Of a DNA stretch of 64,000 nt, positions 7,879 to 17,225 are shown piece by piece (the stretch's first letter is position 1; every line of letters begins with the position of its first letter). Source of the DNA: Streptomyces hawaiiensis (GTDB lineage: Bacteria; Actinomycetota; Actinomycetes; Streptomycetales; Streptomycetaceae); contig NZ_CP021978.1 in assembly GCF_004803895.1 (NCBI RefSeq), forward strand, positions 2,604,001 to 2,668,000. Reading direction: 5' to 3'. The translations under genes and the position numbers were made by a program. The notes under the pieces are model-generated. The model was not told the DNA's origin. It saw only the letters and a list, made by a program, of their open reading frames with translations, and ran no database searches.

Positions 7879-10800
7879 TCAGACGAGGGCGACGGCCTCT
7901 TCGAGGGAGAGGCCGCCGCCCTCGGCGTACGCGGCCTCGTACACCGGGTCGCCGAGCGACGCCCGGGCGTGCCGCTCCGCCTGCTCACGGGTCGCGCGCT
8001 CCTGCAGCCGGGCGACATGGCCGGGCGGCAGCAGGGCGTCGAAGGCGCCCAGGCAGCGGGCCGCGTCCACGGCACGCCGCCCGCCGTCCAGGCCGGCCAG
8101 GGCCCAGGCGCCGATGACCAGGTACCCCGAGCGCATATGGGGCGTGATGGCCGCGGACAGCGGATCGTCGGCCCGCTCAAGCGCCTTGCGGATCAGGTCC
8201 AGGCACTCCTCGTACCGTCCCTCCGCGGCGTCCAGCCAGGCCTCCGCGCCGAGGATGAACGCGTCGAAGACGATGAAGTGGGCGATACGGAAGTCCTTGC
8301 GCAGCCGCCGCAGTTCCTCGCGGGCCTCGGGGATGCGGCCTGTCATGCCGAGCCGGCCGGCGAGGAACAGCCGGGCGGCGGGCATGGCCTCGCTGTGCGA
8401 GTCCTCGCGCTGGGCGATCACCTCGCGCAGCAGCCGCTCGCCGCGTTCGCCCTCGCCGGCCTCCAGCAGGGCGTTGCCGAGCCGGGCGCCGAGGACGGCT
8501 GCCTGGGCACGGGCGCCGAGGTGCTCGGCGTGGGCGATGGCCGCCTCGTAGTCGGCGGCGGCCAGGGCGTGGTCGCCCTTGCGTTCGTGGGCCTCGGCGC
8601 GGGCGGAGAGGGCCTCGGCGGTGCCCCAGGCGTCGCCGAGGCGCCGGTAGATCTCCAGCGACTCGTCGGCGTCACGCGCGGCGTCGCCCGCCCAGTCGGT
8701 GCGGTTGGCGAGGAAGTTGGCCCGCATCTGGAGGCCGGAGGCCAGCTCCCAGTCGAAGCCCGGGGTCCGGCGGCAGGTCCGGATGGAGGTGTCGATGATG
8801 ACGCGCAAGCGGTCCATGTCGCCGGTGAGCATCACGGCGAAGAACCAGAGCAGGCCTGGAAGGCGGCAGTTCTGCGGCAGGCCGGGCTCGTAGGTCCGGG
8901 CGATGGTGCGCAGCTTCTCCTGGGACCGCGGGTTCTGCCAGGCGTCCAGCTCGGTGTCCATGCAGGCGAGATGGGCCAGGTGGATCCCGCGCCGGGCCTC
9001 CCACAGGACCTCGCCGGTCATCGGGGGCGGGGCGTCGGTGCAGCGCTGCCACACCGCGGTGGCGGGGCGGACGGGCTCGGTGAAGGGGTCGGGGCCGAGC
9101 GCCATGACCTCGCGGCACCAGTTGCGCGCCTCGATGCGCAGGTCGCGCATCTGCCAGTACCAGACGAGGGACAGCGCCAGGCACAGCGCCTCCTGCTCGT
9201 CGCGCAGGGCGACGGCGTGCCGCAGCGCGGTGCGCAGGTTCTCGTACTCGCGCTCCAGCCGGTGGATGGCGGCGAGCTGGCCCGGGCCGCGCAGCAACGG
9301 GTCGGTGAGGCGGGCGAGTTCGCGGAAGTACGTCAGGTGGGCGCGTTCGGCGTCGGCGCGCTGCCCGGACTCGTCCAGCCGTTCGGCGGCGTATTCGGCG
9401 ACCGTTTCCAGGAGCCGGTAGCGCATCTCCCCGTCGGCCGATTCGCCGGGCGGGGCGGCCACGACCAGGGAGCGGTCGACGAGGGAGCCGAGCGCCTCCA
9501 GGGCGGCCGGTCCGCACACGGCCTCGGCGGCGGGCAGGTCGCAGCCGCCGGCGAACACCGACAGCCGCCGCAGGACGTCGCGTTCGTCCTCGTCGAGCAG
9601 GTCCCAGGACCAGTCGACGACGGCTCTGAGGGTCTGCTGGCGGGGCAGGACGGTGCGGCTGCCGGAGGTGAGGAGACGGAAGCGGTCGTCCAGCCGGTCG
9701 GCGATCTGGCGGGGGGTGAGCATCCGCAGCCGGGCGGCGGCCAGTTCGATGGCCAGCGGCAGGCCGTCCAGGCGCCGGCAGATCTCGGCGCACGCCTCGG
9801 GGTCGTCCTCGATCCGGAAGCCGGGCCTGGCCGCCGCGCCCCGGTCGGCGAGCAGGCGCAGCGCGACCGGCTCGGGCAGCGGCTCCACCGGGCGCACCAG
9901 TTCCCCCGGTACTCCGAGGGGTTCGCGGCTGGTGGCCAGGACGGTGAGGTCCGGGCAGCTGGCCAGCAGCTCCTCGGTGAGCCGGGCGGCGGCGTCGGCG
10001 ACGTGCTCGCAGTTGTCGAGGATCAGCAGCATGCGGGGCCGGGAGCAGTGCTCGGCGAGCCGCTCCACGGGGTCGTCGAGCCGGTCGGCGACGGCGGCCC
10101 GGATGCCCTCGGCGCCGGCACCGTACAGCACGGTCTCGCGGGCGCCGACGGCGGTGAGTACGGCCTCCGGTACGGCGTCGGGGTCGTCGACGGGGGCGAG
10201 TTCGGCCAGCCACACGCCTCCGGTCATGGCCTCGCGCACGGTCTCCGCGGTTTCCTGCGACAGGCGGGTCTTCCCGGCGCCGCCGGGTCCGAGCAGGGTG
10301 ACCAGCCGGGCCGCCGCGAGATCTGCGCGGATGGTCTCGATGTCGGTTTCCCGGCCGATGAAGGAGGTGAGGCGGGCGCGGAGGTTGCCGGCGGACCTGC
10401 CCGGCGCCCCGGCGACGGGCACGGGTACGGGCGCGTCCCCCGGGCTGAGCAACTCCGCGTGCAGGGCACGCAGTTCCGGCCCCGGGTCGACGCCGAGGCG
10501 GTCGGCGAGCAACTGCCGGAGGTCCTCGTAGGCGTCCAGCGCCTCCGCCGCACGGCCGGCATCCCGCAGGGCGCGCAGGCGCAGGGTCTGGAGGGACTCG
10601 TCCAGGGGATGGCCGTCACACAGGGCGGTCAGTTCCGGCAGGGCCTGCTCGGCCCGGCCGAGGGCGAGGGCGGCGGTGTGGCGGGCGCGCAGCACGTCCA
10701 GGCGGCGGGTGTCACAGCGGGCCGCCTCGGCGGTGCGGTCGGGCAGGTCGGCGAGGGCGGGGCCCCGCCACAGGGCGAGCGCGTCGTCGAGGACCACGGC

Positions 10801-11157
10801 GGCCTTGGCGGCGTCGCCGTCGGCCAGCGCCCGCAGACCCTCGCCGGCCAACCGCTCGAACCGGTGCAGGTCGACGTCGTCGGGCAGCGCCGTGAGCCGG
10901 TACCCGCCGTCGACGGAGGCGACCGCGTCCGCCCCGAGCGCCCTGCGCAACCGCCCGACCAGCGCCTGCAGCGCCGCCGGCGCGTCAGCGGGCGGCTGCC
11001 CGCCCCACACCTCGTCGACGAGCAGCCCCACGGGCACGGTCCGTCCTGCCCGCAGCGCGAGCACGGTCAGCAACGCGCGCAGCCGCGCCCCACCGACCGG
11101 AACGACCGTCCCGTCGCTGCGGAGCGCCTGCGTGGTGCCGAGGATGCGGTAGTGCAC
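7879..11157 (-). CDS. AfsR-like SARP regulator (OmpR-HTH, BTAD, NB-ARC, TPR)
   Basis: 1092 residues from the GTG at 11155-11157. Domains in order: winged-helix DNA-binding (about 1-85), bacterial transcriptional activation domain BTAD (about 90-240), NB-ARC/AAA ATPase with P-loop LLGPGGAGKTRLS near residue 295 and LLILDNCEHV, then TPR-like helices (about 620-1080). Proteins of this build are large SARP activators of secondary metabolism that read direct heptamer repeats. The neighbouring exporter operon carries such repeats (5968-5996), so it is the obvious candidate target. There is no TTA codon in the parts I checked. Confidence 0.92.
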   Translation of the reverse strand: MHYRILGTTQALRSDGTVVPVGGARLRALLTVLALRAGRTVPVGLLVDEVWGGQPPADAPAALQALVGRLRRALGADAVASVDGGYRLTALPDDVDLHRFERLAGEGLRALADGDAAKAAVVLDDALALWRGPALADLPDRTAEAARCDTRRLDVLRARHTAALALGRAEQALPELTALCDGHPLDESLQTLRLRALRDAGRAAEALDAYEDLRQLLADRLGVDPGPELRALHAELLSPGDAPVPVPVAGAPGRSAGNLRARLTSFIGRETDIETIRADLAAARLVTLLGPGGAGKTRLSQETAETVREAMTGGVWLAELAPVDDPDAVPEAVLTAVGARETVLYGAGAEGIRAAVADRLDDPVERLAEHCSRPRMLLILDNCEHVADAAARLTEELLASCPDLTVLATSREPLGVPGELVRPVEPLPEPVALRLLADRGAAARPGFRIEDDPEACAEICRRLDGLPLAIELAAARLRMLTPRQIADRLDDRFRLLTSGSRTVLPRQQTLRAVVDWSWDLLDEDERDVLRRLSVFAGGCDLPAAEAVCGPAALEALGSLVDRSLVVAAPPGESADGEMRYRLLETVAEYAAERLDESGQRADAERAHLTYFRELARLTDPLLRGPGQLAAIHRLEREYENLRTALRHAVALRDEQEALCLALSLVWYWQMRDLRIEARNWCREVMALGPDPFTEPVRPATAVWQRCTDAPPPMTGEVLWEARRGIHLAHLACMDTELDAWQNPRSQEKLRTIARTYEPGLPQNCRLPGLLWFFAVMLTGDMDRLRVIIDTSIRTCRRTPGFDWELASGLQMRANFLANRTDWAGDAARDADESLEIYRRLGDAWGTAEALSARAEAHERKGDHALAAADYEAAIAHAEHLGARAQAAVLGARLGNALLEAGEGERGERLLREVIAQREDSHSEAMPAARLFLAGRLGMTGRIPEAREELRRLRKDFRIAHFIVFDAFILGAEAWLDAAEGRYEECLDLIRKALERADDPLSAAITPHMRSGYLVIGAWALAGLDGGRRAVDAARCLGAFDALLPPGHVARLQERATREQAERHARASLGDPVYEAAYAEGGGLSLEEAVALV

Positions 11158-11237
11158 GGGCTCATTGTCTCCGGTGTACAGGGGCGGGTCACGACGGTTG
11201 ACGGCACGGCGGGGCGTTCAGAGGCGTGTGGCGGAGC

Positions 11238-11570
11238 GTCAGGGCCACCGGCGGCACCGGACACGACCGACCGGAACCGGTGAACGGGCCCGGACAGGGC
11301 AGCACCCAGGCCCGGCGCCGGTGACACGACGTCAGGGCCACCGGCGGCACCGGACACGACCGACCGAAGCCGGCGAATGGGCCCGGACAGGGCAGCACCC
11401 AGGCCCGGCGCCGACGGCGGGACGCCAGGGTCACCGGCCACGCCGGGCAGGGCAGCGTCCGGACCCGGGGCCGGCGGCAGGACGTCAGGACCACCGGCGC
11501 CGCCGGACACGGCCCACTGGAACCGGCGAACGGCTCCGGGCACGGCAGCCCCCGGGGCTGGGCTGCCGGC
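11238..11570. repeat. Imperfect 93-bp tandem repeat, intergenic
   Basis: Units begin GTCAGGGCCACC near 11238 and 11331, and diverged copies begin near 11424 (GCCAGGGTCACC) and 11484 (GTCAGGACCACC). The first two periods are 93 bp, the third is shortened to 60 bp. Each unit carries GGGCCCGGACAGGGCAGC or a derivative. The period is a multiple of three and several frames stay open, but the predicted peptides (Pro, Arg, Ala rich) look unlike a real protein. I see no supported gene between 11158 and 11657. Confidence 0.75.
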
Positions 11571-11580
11571 CCGGAGCGGG

Positions 11581-11646
11581 GCGACGGCACGGGAGCGGGG
11601 CACGGGGCGACGGCACGGGAGCGGGGCACGGGGCGACGGCTCCGGA
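11581..11646. repeat. 27-bp tandem repeat
   Basis: The unit begins GCGACGGCACGGGAGCGG and is 27 bp long. It occurs at 11581 and 11608, with a partial third copy to about 11646, directly after the 93-bp repeat array and before the 3' end of the next minus-strand gene. Confidence 0.7.
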
Positions 11647-11657
11647 GCGGGGGCTCG

Positions 11658-12425
11658 TCACGGTCTTTCGTCTGCTCTGCCTCGTGCGACGGGCTTCGGG
11701 TCCGTCGGCCGCCCGGCGGCGGACCGGCCTCGTCTCGCCGGGGTGCTCAGGCTCTCCAGCAGAACCGCCAGATCCGCCGCCGGGATGCCCCGCGTCTCCG
11801 CGCCGGGTTCCGCGCCCCGCTGGGGGATGCCCCGGGCCCCGCGGACGGCGTGGGAGAGCCGGGAGTCCGTGCCCGGCACGTCCAGGGTCACCACCACCCC
11901 CGACTCGCGCGATCGCCGTCCCCGCCCGTCGGCTGCCGGCTCCACCTCGGTCTCGCTCTCGGTCTTCGTGAACCACTTGGGGCACCGGTCCACCCCCCGA
12001 AGCCCGCGCTGCCCCGCCACCGGCTCGTAGCAGCGCGATCCGGGCGCGGTCTCGGCCCAGGCCTGGGTCAGCACCTGCACGGCCCGCACCCGCCCGCCGG
12101 CCTGGGGCCACCGCGCGCCGTGCCGCTCGACGGACAGCAGCCCTACCGACCTGGTCCGCTCCCCCGGCTCAGGGCGCCGGTCCTCCTCGGCGTCCGGGTC
12201 CGCCCCCAGAGCCACCGGAAGGCCCGTCTCCTCCCGCACCATCCGCACGCCGCCCACGTCCTCCACCGGCCCGGCGACCTCGGTGAGCTGGTCGTGCCAG
12301 CCGCCGCCGAACACGTCGTCCGCGTCGAGGAGCAGCAGGGGCCAGCTCACCTCGTCCCCCACCGAGAACGGCGTGCCGCAGCACTCCATCTGCCAGTCCG
12401 CGTAGAACACGTGCCACAGCCCCAT
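11658..12425 (-). CDS. Conserved Streptomyces protein, DUF6578-like
   Basis: About 255 residues from the ATG at 12423-12425 (MGLWHVFYADWQMECCGTPF). The N-terminal part with a CC pair and GDEVSWPLLL resembles the family I recall as DUF6578; that label is from memory. A central RCPKWFTKTESETEVEP and an Arg/Ala-rich tail follow. No signal peptide or TM segment. Function unknown. The C-terminal tail borders the tandem repeats and may itself be repeat-derived. The frame extends upstream to 12473 but without sensible coding. Confidence 0.65.
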   Translation of the reverse strand: MGLWHVFYADWQMECCGTPFSVGDEVSWPLLLLDADDVFGGGWHDQLTEVAGPVEDVGGVRMVREETGLPVALGADPDAEEDRRPEPGERTRSVGLLSVERHGARWPQAGGRVRAVQVLTQAWAETAPGSRCYEPVAGQRGLRGVDRCPKWFTKTESETEVEPAADGRGRRSRESGVVVTLDVPGTDSRLSHAVRGARGIPQRGAEPGAETRGIPAADLAVLLESLSTPARRGRSAAGRPTDPKPVARGRADERP

Positions 12426-12529
12426 GCCCCCACCCTCTCCGGAACCGACCGCCCCGCGCGAGACGTTTTTCACCTGCGCCCAGTACTGTCGGGCCGTCCC
12501 ACCCCATGTCCGAGAGTGCAGGGAGCCCC

Positions 12530-13330
12530 ATGACCACCGCCACCACCCGCCACAGCGAGCGGCGGATCAGTCCCGTGTTCGTCGGGATCCTCGCCGTGAC
12601 GGCGGTCACGGGATGGGCGACCTGGACCGGGTTCGCCGAGCAGCCCGGCGTCGCCGTGTTCCTGTTCGTGACGACGGCGTGGATCGTCTCGCTGTGTCTG
12701 CACGAGTACGCGCACGCGCGCACCGCCCTGCACAGCGGCGACATCTCGGTCGGCGAGAAGGGCTATCTGACCCTGAACCCGCTGAAGTACACGCACGCCC
12801 TGCTGAGCATCGTGCTGCCGGTGATCTTCGTGATCATGGGCGGGATCGGTCTCCCCGGCGGCGCGGTGTTCATCGAGCGGGGGCGGATCCGGGGCCGCTG
12901 GAAGCACAGCCTGATCTCGGCGGCGGGCCCGCTGACGAACGTGCTGTTCGCCGTCGTCTGCACCGCCCCGTTCTGGCTGGACGCGCTGGACGGCGTACCG
13001 AACGACTTCCGGTTCGCGCTGGCCTTCCTCGCGCTGCTCCAGGTGACGGCCGCGCTGCTGAACTTCCTGCCGGTGCCGGGCCTGGACGGCTACGGCGTGA
13101 TCGAGCCCTGGCTGTCGTACGGCATCCGGCGCCAGGTGGAGCCGTTCGCGCCGTTCGGCCTGCTCTTCGTGTTCGCGCTGCTGTGGCTGCCGGCGGTGAA
13201 CGGTGTCTTCTTCGACGTGATCGACACGATCCTGAAGTCCCTCGGGATCAGCGACTTCGAGACGTACTGCGGTCAGGAGCTCTACCGCTTCTGGCAGGGT
13301 TCGAACGAGTTCTGCTCGGCGGCTCCCTGA
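12530..13330 (+). CDS. Site-2 protease family (M50) membrane metalloprotease
   Basis: 266 residues from the ATG at 12530, with GGGAG about 7 bp upstream; an ATG at 12506 is in frame but lacks a ribosome site. About six hydrophobic segments. The zinc site HEYAHA (HExxH) lies near residue 58 and the second ligand motif NFLPVPGLDGYG near residue 178, as in rhomboid-unrelated S2P/M50 peptidases. It probably cleaves a membrane substrate such as an anti-sigma factor; no anti-sigma gene is adjacent. Confidence 0.9.
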   Translation: MTTATTRHSERRISPVFVGILAVTAVTGWATWTGFAEQPGVAVFLFVTTAWIVSLCLHEYAHARTALHSGDISVGEKGYLTLNPLKYTHALLSIVLPVIFVIMGGIGLPGGAVFIERGRIRGRWKHSLISAAGPLTNVLFAVVCTAPFWLDALDGVPNDFRFALAFLALLQVTAALLNFLPVPGLDGYGVIEPWLSYGIRRQVEPFAPFGLLFVFALLWLPAVNGVFFDVIDTILKSLGISDFETYCGQELYRFWQGSNEFCSAAP

Positions 13331-13340
13331 CGGGCGCGGG

Positions 13341-13520
13341 TCAGCCGTTGACCGACCTGTGCTGCTTGGCGCGCTTGACGTAGTACCAGCACATGTTGGA
13401 CGACAGGCCCGCCAGCAGCACCCACACGATCCCCAGGAAGCTGCCCCGCGTGAAGGAGACGACGGCCGCGGCCACGGAGAGGACGCAGACGATCAGGGCG
13501 TAGAGGGCGAGGCGGGGCAT
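13341..13520 (-). CDS. Small two-helix membrane protein
   Basis: 59 residues from the ATG at 13518-13520, preceded by AGGAG at the right distance. Two hydrophobic segments (LALYALIVCVLSVAAAVVSF and GIVWVLLAGLSSNMCWYYV) and a basic tail KRAKQHRSVNG. No family recognised. It is convergent with the site-2 protease gene (10 bp between the stops) and could be cotranscribed from its own upstream region after npdG. Confidence 0.7.
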   Translation of the reverse strand: MPRLALYALIVCVLSVAAAVVSFTRGSFLGIVWVLLAGLSSNMCWYYVKRAKQHRSVNG

Positions 13521-13621
13521 GTCGGTCGGCTCCTGTCGGGGGACACTTCTGGCACACACGGCACGGACGGCACAGCTGGTACCGCTGATGCCGTCCAGTG
13601 TCCCCCATGGACCTCACCGGC

Positions 13622-14341
13622 TCACACGTCGGTGACGCGGAGCCCCGCGTGCGCCTTGTACCGACGGTTCACGGAGATCAGGTTCGCCACCAGTGACTCC
13701 ACCTGGTGGGCGTTGCGCAGCCGTCCGGCGAAGATGCCGCGCATGCCGGGGATGCGCCCGGCGAGGGCCTGCACGATCTCGACGTCGGCGCGGACCTCGC
13801 CGAGCACCATCACGTCGGTGTCGATCTCGTCGACCTGCGGGTCCTGGAGCAGCACGGCCGACAGGTGGTGGAAGGCGGCCGTGACCCGGGAGTCCGGCAG
13901 CAGGGCGGCGGCCTGCTCGGCGGCGCTGCCCTCCTCGGGCTTGAGGGCGTAGGCGCCCTTCTTGTCGAAGCCGAGCGGGTTCACGCAGTCGACGACGAGC
14001 TTGCCGGTCAGTTCCTCGCGCAGGGATTCGAGGGTCTTGCCGTGGCCGTCCCACGGCACGGCGACGATCACGACGTCGCTGCGGCGTGCGGTCTCGGCGT
14101 TGTCTGCGCCCTCGACGCCGTGGCCCAGCTCGTCCGCGGCGGCCCGGGCGCGGTCGGCCGCCCGCGAGCCGATGATCACCTTCTGGCCGGCCTTGGCGAG
14201 CCGGTAGGCCAGGCCCTTGCCCTGAGGCCCGGTTCCGCCGAGCACGCCGACCACGAGTCCGGAGACGTCGGGCAGGTCCCAGGGGTCCTTGGCGGGCGCC
14301 TTCTGGGCGTTGTCGGTGGCAGCACTGTCGGTAGAGGTCAT
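13622..14341 (-). CDS. npdG: NADPH-dependent F420 reductase
   Basis: 239 residues. It exchanges hydride between NADPH and coenzyme F420 in the cytoplasm, supplying F420H2 for actinobacterial reductases. The N-terminal nucleotide fold GVLGGTGPQGKGLAYRLAKA and IIGSRAADRA, followed by VVIVAVPWDGH and the conserved KLVVDCVNPL, are diagnostic of NpdG/Fno. The length has a 25-residue polar leader compared with archaeal Fno. Single gene unit as far as can be seen. Confidence 0.93.
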   Translation of the reverse strand: MTSTDSAATDNAQKAPAKDPWDLPDVSGLVVGVLGGTGPQGKGLAYRLAKAGQKVIIGSRAADRARAAADELGHGVEGADNAETARRSDVVIVAVPWDGHGKTLESLREELTGKLVVDCVNPLGFDKKGAYALKPEEGSAAEQAAALLPDSRVTAAFHHLSAVLLQDPQVDEIDTDVMVLGEVRADVEIVQALAGRIPGMRGIFAGRLRNAHQVESLVANLISVNRRYKAHAGLRVTDV

Positions 14342-14492
14342 GGCCCCGACTCTACGACCGTGCCACCGCCACCGAAGTCTCCGGTCCCGTACGTTCGACG
14401 GCGGTACGGGTGACCGGTCGGCCTACCCAGGCCGGGCTAACGCGTGGTGAACTCCGCGTCACGGGTGACCGTTTGGGGCAGGATGCGGTCAC

Positions 14493-15095
14493 ATGGATGC
14501 CGTACGGGTCGCGCTGCTGCGGGAAGTGCTCGCCGGGACGGAGTGGCTGGGCGCCACGCGCCGGTTCGCCGGGGCGCTGCGCGGCTCGGTGGTGTCGCAC
14601 AGGGGCGGGCTGCTGCTCGTCGGCACGCCGGAGTTCGAGCCGTGGCATCTCGCCGCGCACCTGGTGGACGAGGCCGCCTGGTCGGGCACGCCGGAGCTGG
14701 CCCCGACGCTGGTACGGCACGACGCGCGCCCCTCGGATCCGGCTCATCTGGCGGTCGGTCTGGGCCGGCTGGAGGCGGCCCGGCGGGGCGAGACGCTGCT
14801 TGTGGTCGCTCCCGAGGGGCCCGCGGCGCCCCTCCTGGAGCGGGTGTCCGACGCGCGTCGGGCCGGCGCGACGGTCCTGGCCCTCGGCTCCGGACAGGGC
14901 GAGCTCCCGTCCCTGGCGCACGAGACCCTGGCCGTGCCCGACGGCTCGGAACTGGACCTCGACACGGTGCAGCACCTGGTCAGCGCGGCGGCCGGGGAGA
15001 ACGCCGTGCCGGTCCCGCGGGGGCGGCGCCGCTTGCGGGACCGGGTGGCGCGACTGGCGGAGCACCTGACGGCACCGCCGCCGGCCCGCTGGTGA
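14493..15095 (+). CDS. Conserved protein of unknown function
   Basis: 200 residues, soluble. It starts MDAVRVALLREVLAGTEWLG with an ATG that has no clear ribosome site and may be leaderless. The pattern GLLLVGTPEFEPWHLAAHLVDEA followed by a Rossmann-like ETLLVVAPEGP and ATVLALGSGQGE suggests an alpha/beta fold; a distant sugar-isomerase (SIS) resemblance cannot be excluded. Basic C-terminus RGRRRLRDRVARLAEHL. No function proposed. A bidirectional hairpin follows. Confidence 0.75.
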   Translation: MDAVRVALLREVLAGTEWLGATRRFAGALRGSVVSHRGGLLLVGTPEFEPWHLAAHLVDEAAWSGTPELAPTLVRHDARPSDPAHLAVGLGRLEAARRGETLLVVAPEGPAAPLLERVSDARRAGATVLALGSGQGELPSLAHETLAVPDGSELDLDTVQHLVSAAAGENAVPVPRGRRRLRDRVARLAEHLTAPPPARW

Positions 15096-15138
15096 CGTGC
15101 AGGCGTCCCGCCGTCCGCCGGGGCGCCCGGGCATCACA

Positions 15139-15169
15139 CACGCCCTGGGCTGCGGTCGCCCAGGGCGTG
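15139..15169. terminator. Bidirectional hairpin terminator
   Basis: CACGCCCTGGGC (15139-15150) pairs perfectly with GCCCAGGGCGTG (15158-15169) around a 7-nt loop. It lies between convergent gene ends (15095 plus, 15178 minus). Confidence 0.75.
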
Positions 15170-15177
15170 CGTGGGGC

Positions 15178-15411
15178 TCAGTTCTCGTCGTCCCGGCTGC
15201 CCGCCGGGGCGTCGTGCCACTTGGGGTCGTTCTCCCACTGGAGGTTGCGCTCGCGGGCGGTCGCCATCGCGTGTTCGGCCTCCGTGCGGGTGGCGTACGG
15301 CCCGAACCGGTCCTTGTTGGGGCACTCGGGCCCCTCCTCGACCTTCTTGTGCTCCAGGCAGTAGTACCACTCACCCGGCTTGCCGACCGTCCGCTTCTTG
15401 AACAGGGCCAT
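15178..15411 (-). CDS. Small conserved actinobacterial protein
   Basis: 77 residues from the ATG at 15409-15411, with GAGGAG about 7 bp upstream. Sequence features: [40 protein letters not shown], a helical [13 protein letters not shown] segment and WENDPKWHD. Two cysteines (about residues 18 and 30). No known domain. It is divergent from map, which starts only 58 bp away. Confidence 0.8.
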   Translation of the reverse strand: MALFKKRTVGKPGEWYYCLEHKKVEEGPECPNKDRFGPYATRTEAEHAMATARERNLQWENDPKWHDAPAGSRDDEN

Positions 15412-15469
15412 GACCAGCTCCTCTCGCCACCGACATGTTCCCCCGTGGCCGCTGGTTAGACTCGCTGGC

Positions 15470-16327
15470 ATGTCTGGCCAGTCGCTGCTCGTTCCAGGGG
15501 AACTGTCCCCCACCCGTTCCGTGCCCGGAAACATCCGCCGCCCCGAGTATGTCGGCAAGCCCGCGCCGACGCCGTACACCGGACCGGAGGTGCAGACGCC
15601 CGAGACCGTCGAGGCGATGCGCGTGGCCGGCCGGATCGCGGCCCGGGCGATGGCGGAGGCCGCGAAGCTGATCACCCCCGGGGTGACCACGGACGAGCTG
15701 GACAGGGTCGCGCACGAGTACATGTGCGACCACGGCGCCTACCCCTCGACGCTGGGCTACCGCGGCTTCCCGAAGTCGCTGTGCACGAGCGTCAACGAGG
15801 TCATCTGCCACGGCATCCCGGACTCGACGGTGCTGCGCGACGGCGACATCGTCAACCTCGACGTGACGGCGTACATCGGCGGTGTGCACGGCGACAACAA
15901 CGCCACGTACCTGGTGGGTGACGTGGACGAGCAGTCGCGGCTGCTGGTGGAGCGGACCCGGGAGTCCCTGGAGCGGGCGATCAAGGCGGTCAGGCCGGGC
16001 CGTCAGATCAACATCATCGGCCGGGTCATCGAGTCGTACGCCAAGCGCTTCGGTTACGGGGTGGTCCGGGACTTCACCGGGCACGGCATCAACTCGTCGT
16101 TCCACTCGGGCCTGATCATCCCGCACTACGACAGCCCGCACGCGACGACGGTCATCCAGCCCGGCATGACGTTCACGATCGAGCCGATGCTGACGCTCGG
16201 GACGCACGAGTACGACATGTGGGACGACGGCTGGACGGTCGTCACGAAGGACCGGAAGCGGACGGCCCAGTTCGAGCACACACTGGTGGTGACGGACTCG
16301 GGCGCGGAGATCCTCACGCTGCCGTAG
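15470..16327 (+). CDS. map: Methionine aminopeptidase, type I
   Basis: 285 residues. It removes the initiator Met from nascent proteins using two divalent metals. Metal ligands and neighbours are visible: [29 protein letters not shown] (two Asp), DFTGHGIN (His), TIEPM (Glu) and FEHTLVV (Glu). It has the roughly 35-residue actinobacterial N-terminal extension and no zinc finger. The ATG at 15470 has TTAGACT 8 bp upstream and no ribosome site, suggesting a leaderless transcript. Confidence 0.95.
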   Translation: MSGQSLLVPGELSPTRSVPGNIRRPEYVGKPAPTPYTGPEVQTPETVEAMRVAGRIAARAMAEAAKLITPGVTTDELDRVAHEYMCDHGAYPSTLGYRGFPKSLCTSVNEVICHGIPDSTVLRDGDIVNLDVTAYIGGVHGDNNATYLVGDVDEQSRLLVERTRESLERAIKAVRPGRQINIIGRVIESYAKRFGYGVVRDFTGHGINSSFHSGLIIPHYDSPHATTVIQPGMTFTIEPMLTLGTHEYDMWDDGWTVVTKDRKRTAQFEHTLVVTDSGAEILTLP

Positions 16328-16350
16328 CACCACCACCCGCACACCACCGC

Positions 16351-16380
16351 ACGGCCCGCTCTCCCCGGAGGGCGGGCCGT
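16351..16380 (+). terminator. Hairpin terminator after map
   Basis: ACGGCCCGC (16351-16359) pairs with GCGGGCCGT (16372-16380), 24 bp after the map stop. Confidence 0.7.
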
Positions 16381-16420
16381 TCCCTGTGAGGGGGCCCACC
16401 GGAGGCACCACCGCACCACG

Positions 16421-16516
16421 GAACCACCCGAACCACCCGAACCACCCGAACGACCCGAACGACCCGAACGACCCGAACGACCCGAACGACGGAACCACCC
16501 GAACGACCGGAACCAC
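16421..16516. repeat. 9-bp tandem repeat array before the heme oxygenase gene
   Basis: About ten copies of CCACCCGAA or CGACCCGAA in register (three C-C-A type, then five C-G-A type), followed by degenerate copies to about 16516. The array fills the space between the map terminator and the heme oxygenase start, ending about 55 bp before it. Confidence 0.85.
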
Positions 16517-16571
16517 CCACAGGTATGTACCGACAGGTTTTTACCGACACGGCGTCGGGAAGTCACCGACC

Positions 16572-17219
16572 ATGGAATCCTTCTCGACGCTCCTTCGGAC
16601 CGCTTCCCGTGAGCAGCACGAGGAGGTCAGGGGCTCGACCTTCATCGGCGACCTGCTGGGGCACAGGCTGGGGGTCGACGCGTTCGCGCGCTACACGGAG
16701 CAGCTGTGGTTCGTGTACGGCGCACTGGAGTCCGGCGCCCGGCAGCTCGCCGCGGACCCGGTGGTGGGCCCCTTCGTCCGTCCGGAGCTGTTCCGCATGA
16801 CGGCGCTGGAGCGGGACCTGGAGTATCTGCGCGGCCCCGGCTGGCGGACGACGGTCAGCGCACTGCCGGCCACCCTGGAGTACGCGGAACGGATCAGGGC
16901 GTGCGCCCGCACCTGGCCGGCCGGCTACATCGCCCACCACTACACCCGCTACCTGGGCGACCTCTCCGGCGGCCAGATCATCCGCGACACGGCTGAGAAG
17001 ACGTGGGGTTTCCCGAAGAGGGGCGATGGGGTCCGCTTCTACGTCTTCGAGGAGATCCCCAACCCGGCCGCCTTCAAGCGGACTTACGCGCGGCTGCTGG
17101 ACACGGTGCCCGGTGACGAGCTGGAGCGGCAGCGGATCGTGGCCGAGTGCAAGCGGGCGTACGGGCTGAACAACGGGATGTTCGAGGCGCTGGGCGAGGA
17201 ATTCCCCCTGATGGCGTGA
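16572..17219 (+). CDS. Biliverdin-producing heme oxygenase
   Basis: 215 residues from the ATG at 16572. It opens heme to biliverdin, CO and ferrous iron, used for iron recovery. The proximal heme ligand is His16 in ASREQHEEV, and the distal helix reads YLGDLSGGQIIRD. Length matches bacterial HmuO/HO. It stands alone between two terminators, with an unusual 9-bp repeat array in its upstream region. No DmdR box is evident directly upstream, in contrast to the efe genes nearby. Confidence 0.95.
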   Translation: MESFSTLLRTASREQHEEVRGSTFIGDLLGHRLGVDAFARYTEQLWFVYGALESGARQLAADPVVGPFVRPELFRMTALERDLEYLRGPGWRTTVSALPATLEYAERIRACARTWPAGYIAHHYTRYLGDLSGGQIIRDTAEKTWGFPKRGDGVRFYVFEEIPNPAAFKRTYARLLDTVPGDELERQRIVAECKRAYGLNNGMFEALGEEFPLMA

Positions 17220-17225
17220 ACGGGC

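Noticed and set aside
7969..11283. 1104-codon plus-strand ORF
   Set aside because: Complement of the SARP gene in a high-GC frame; no recognisable motif.
11165..11971. ORFs through the 93-bp repeats
   Set aside because: Repeat-driven low-complexity peptides (Pro/Arg/Gly) in several frames at once, with no preferred frame.
16421..16516. 9-bp repeats as a CRISPR array
   Set aside because: Units are contiguous 9-mers without spacers; no cas genes in the window.
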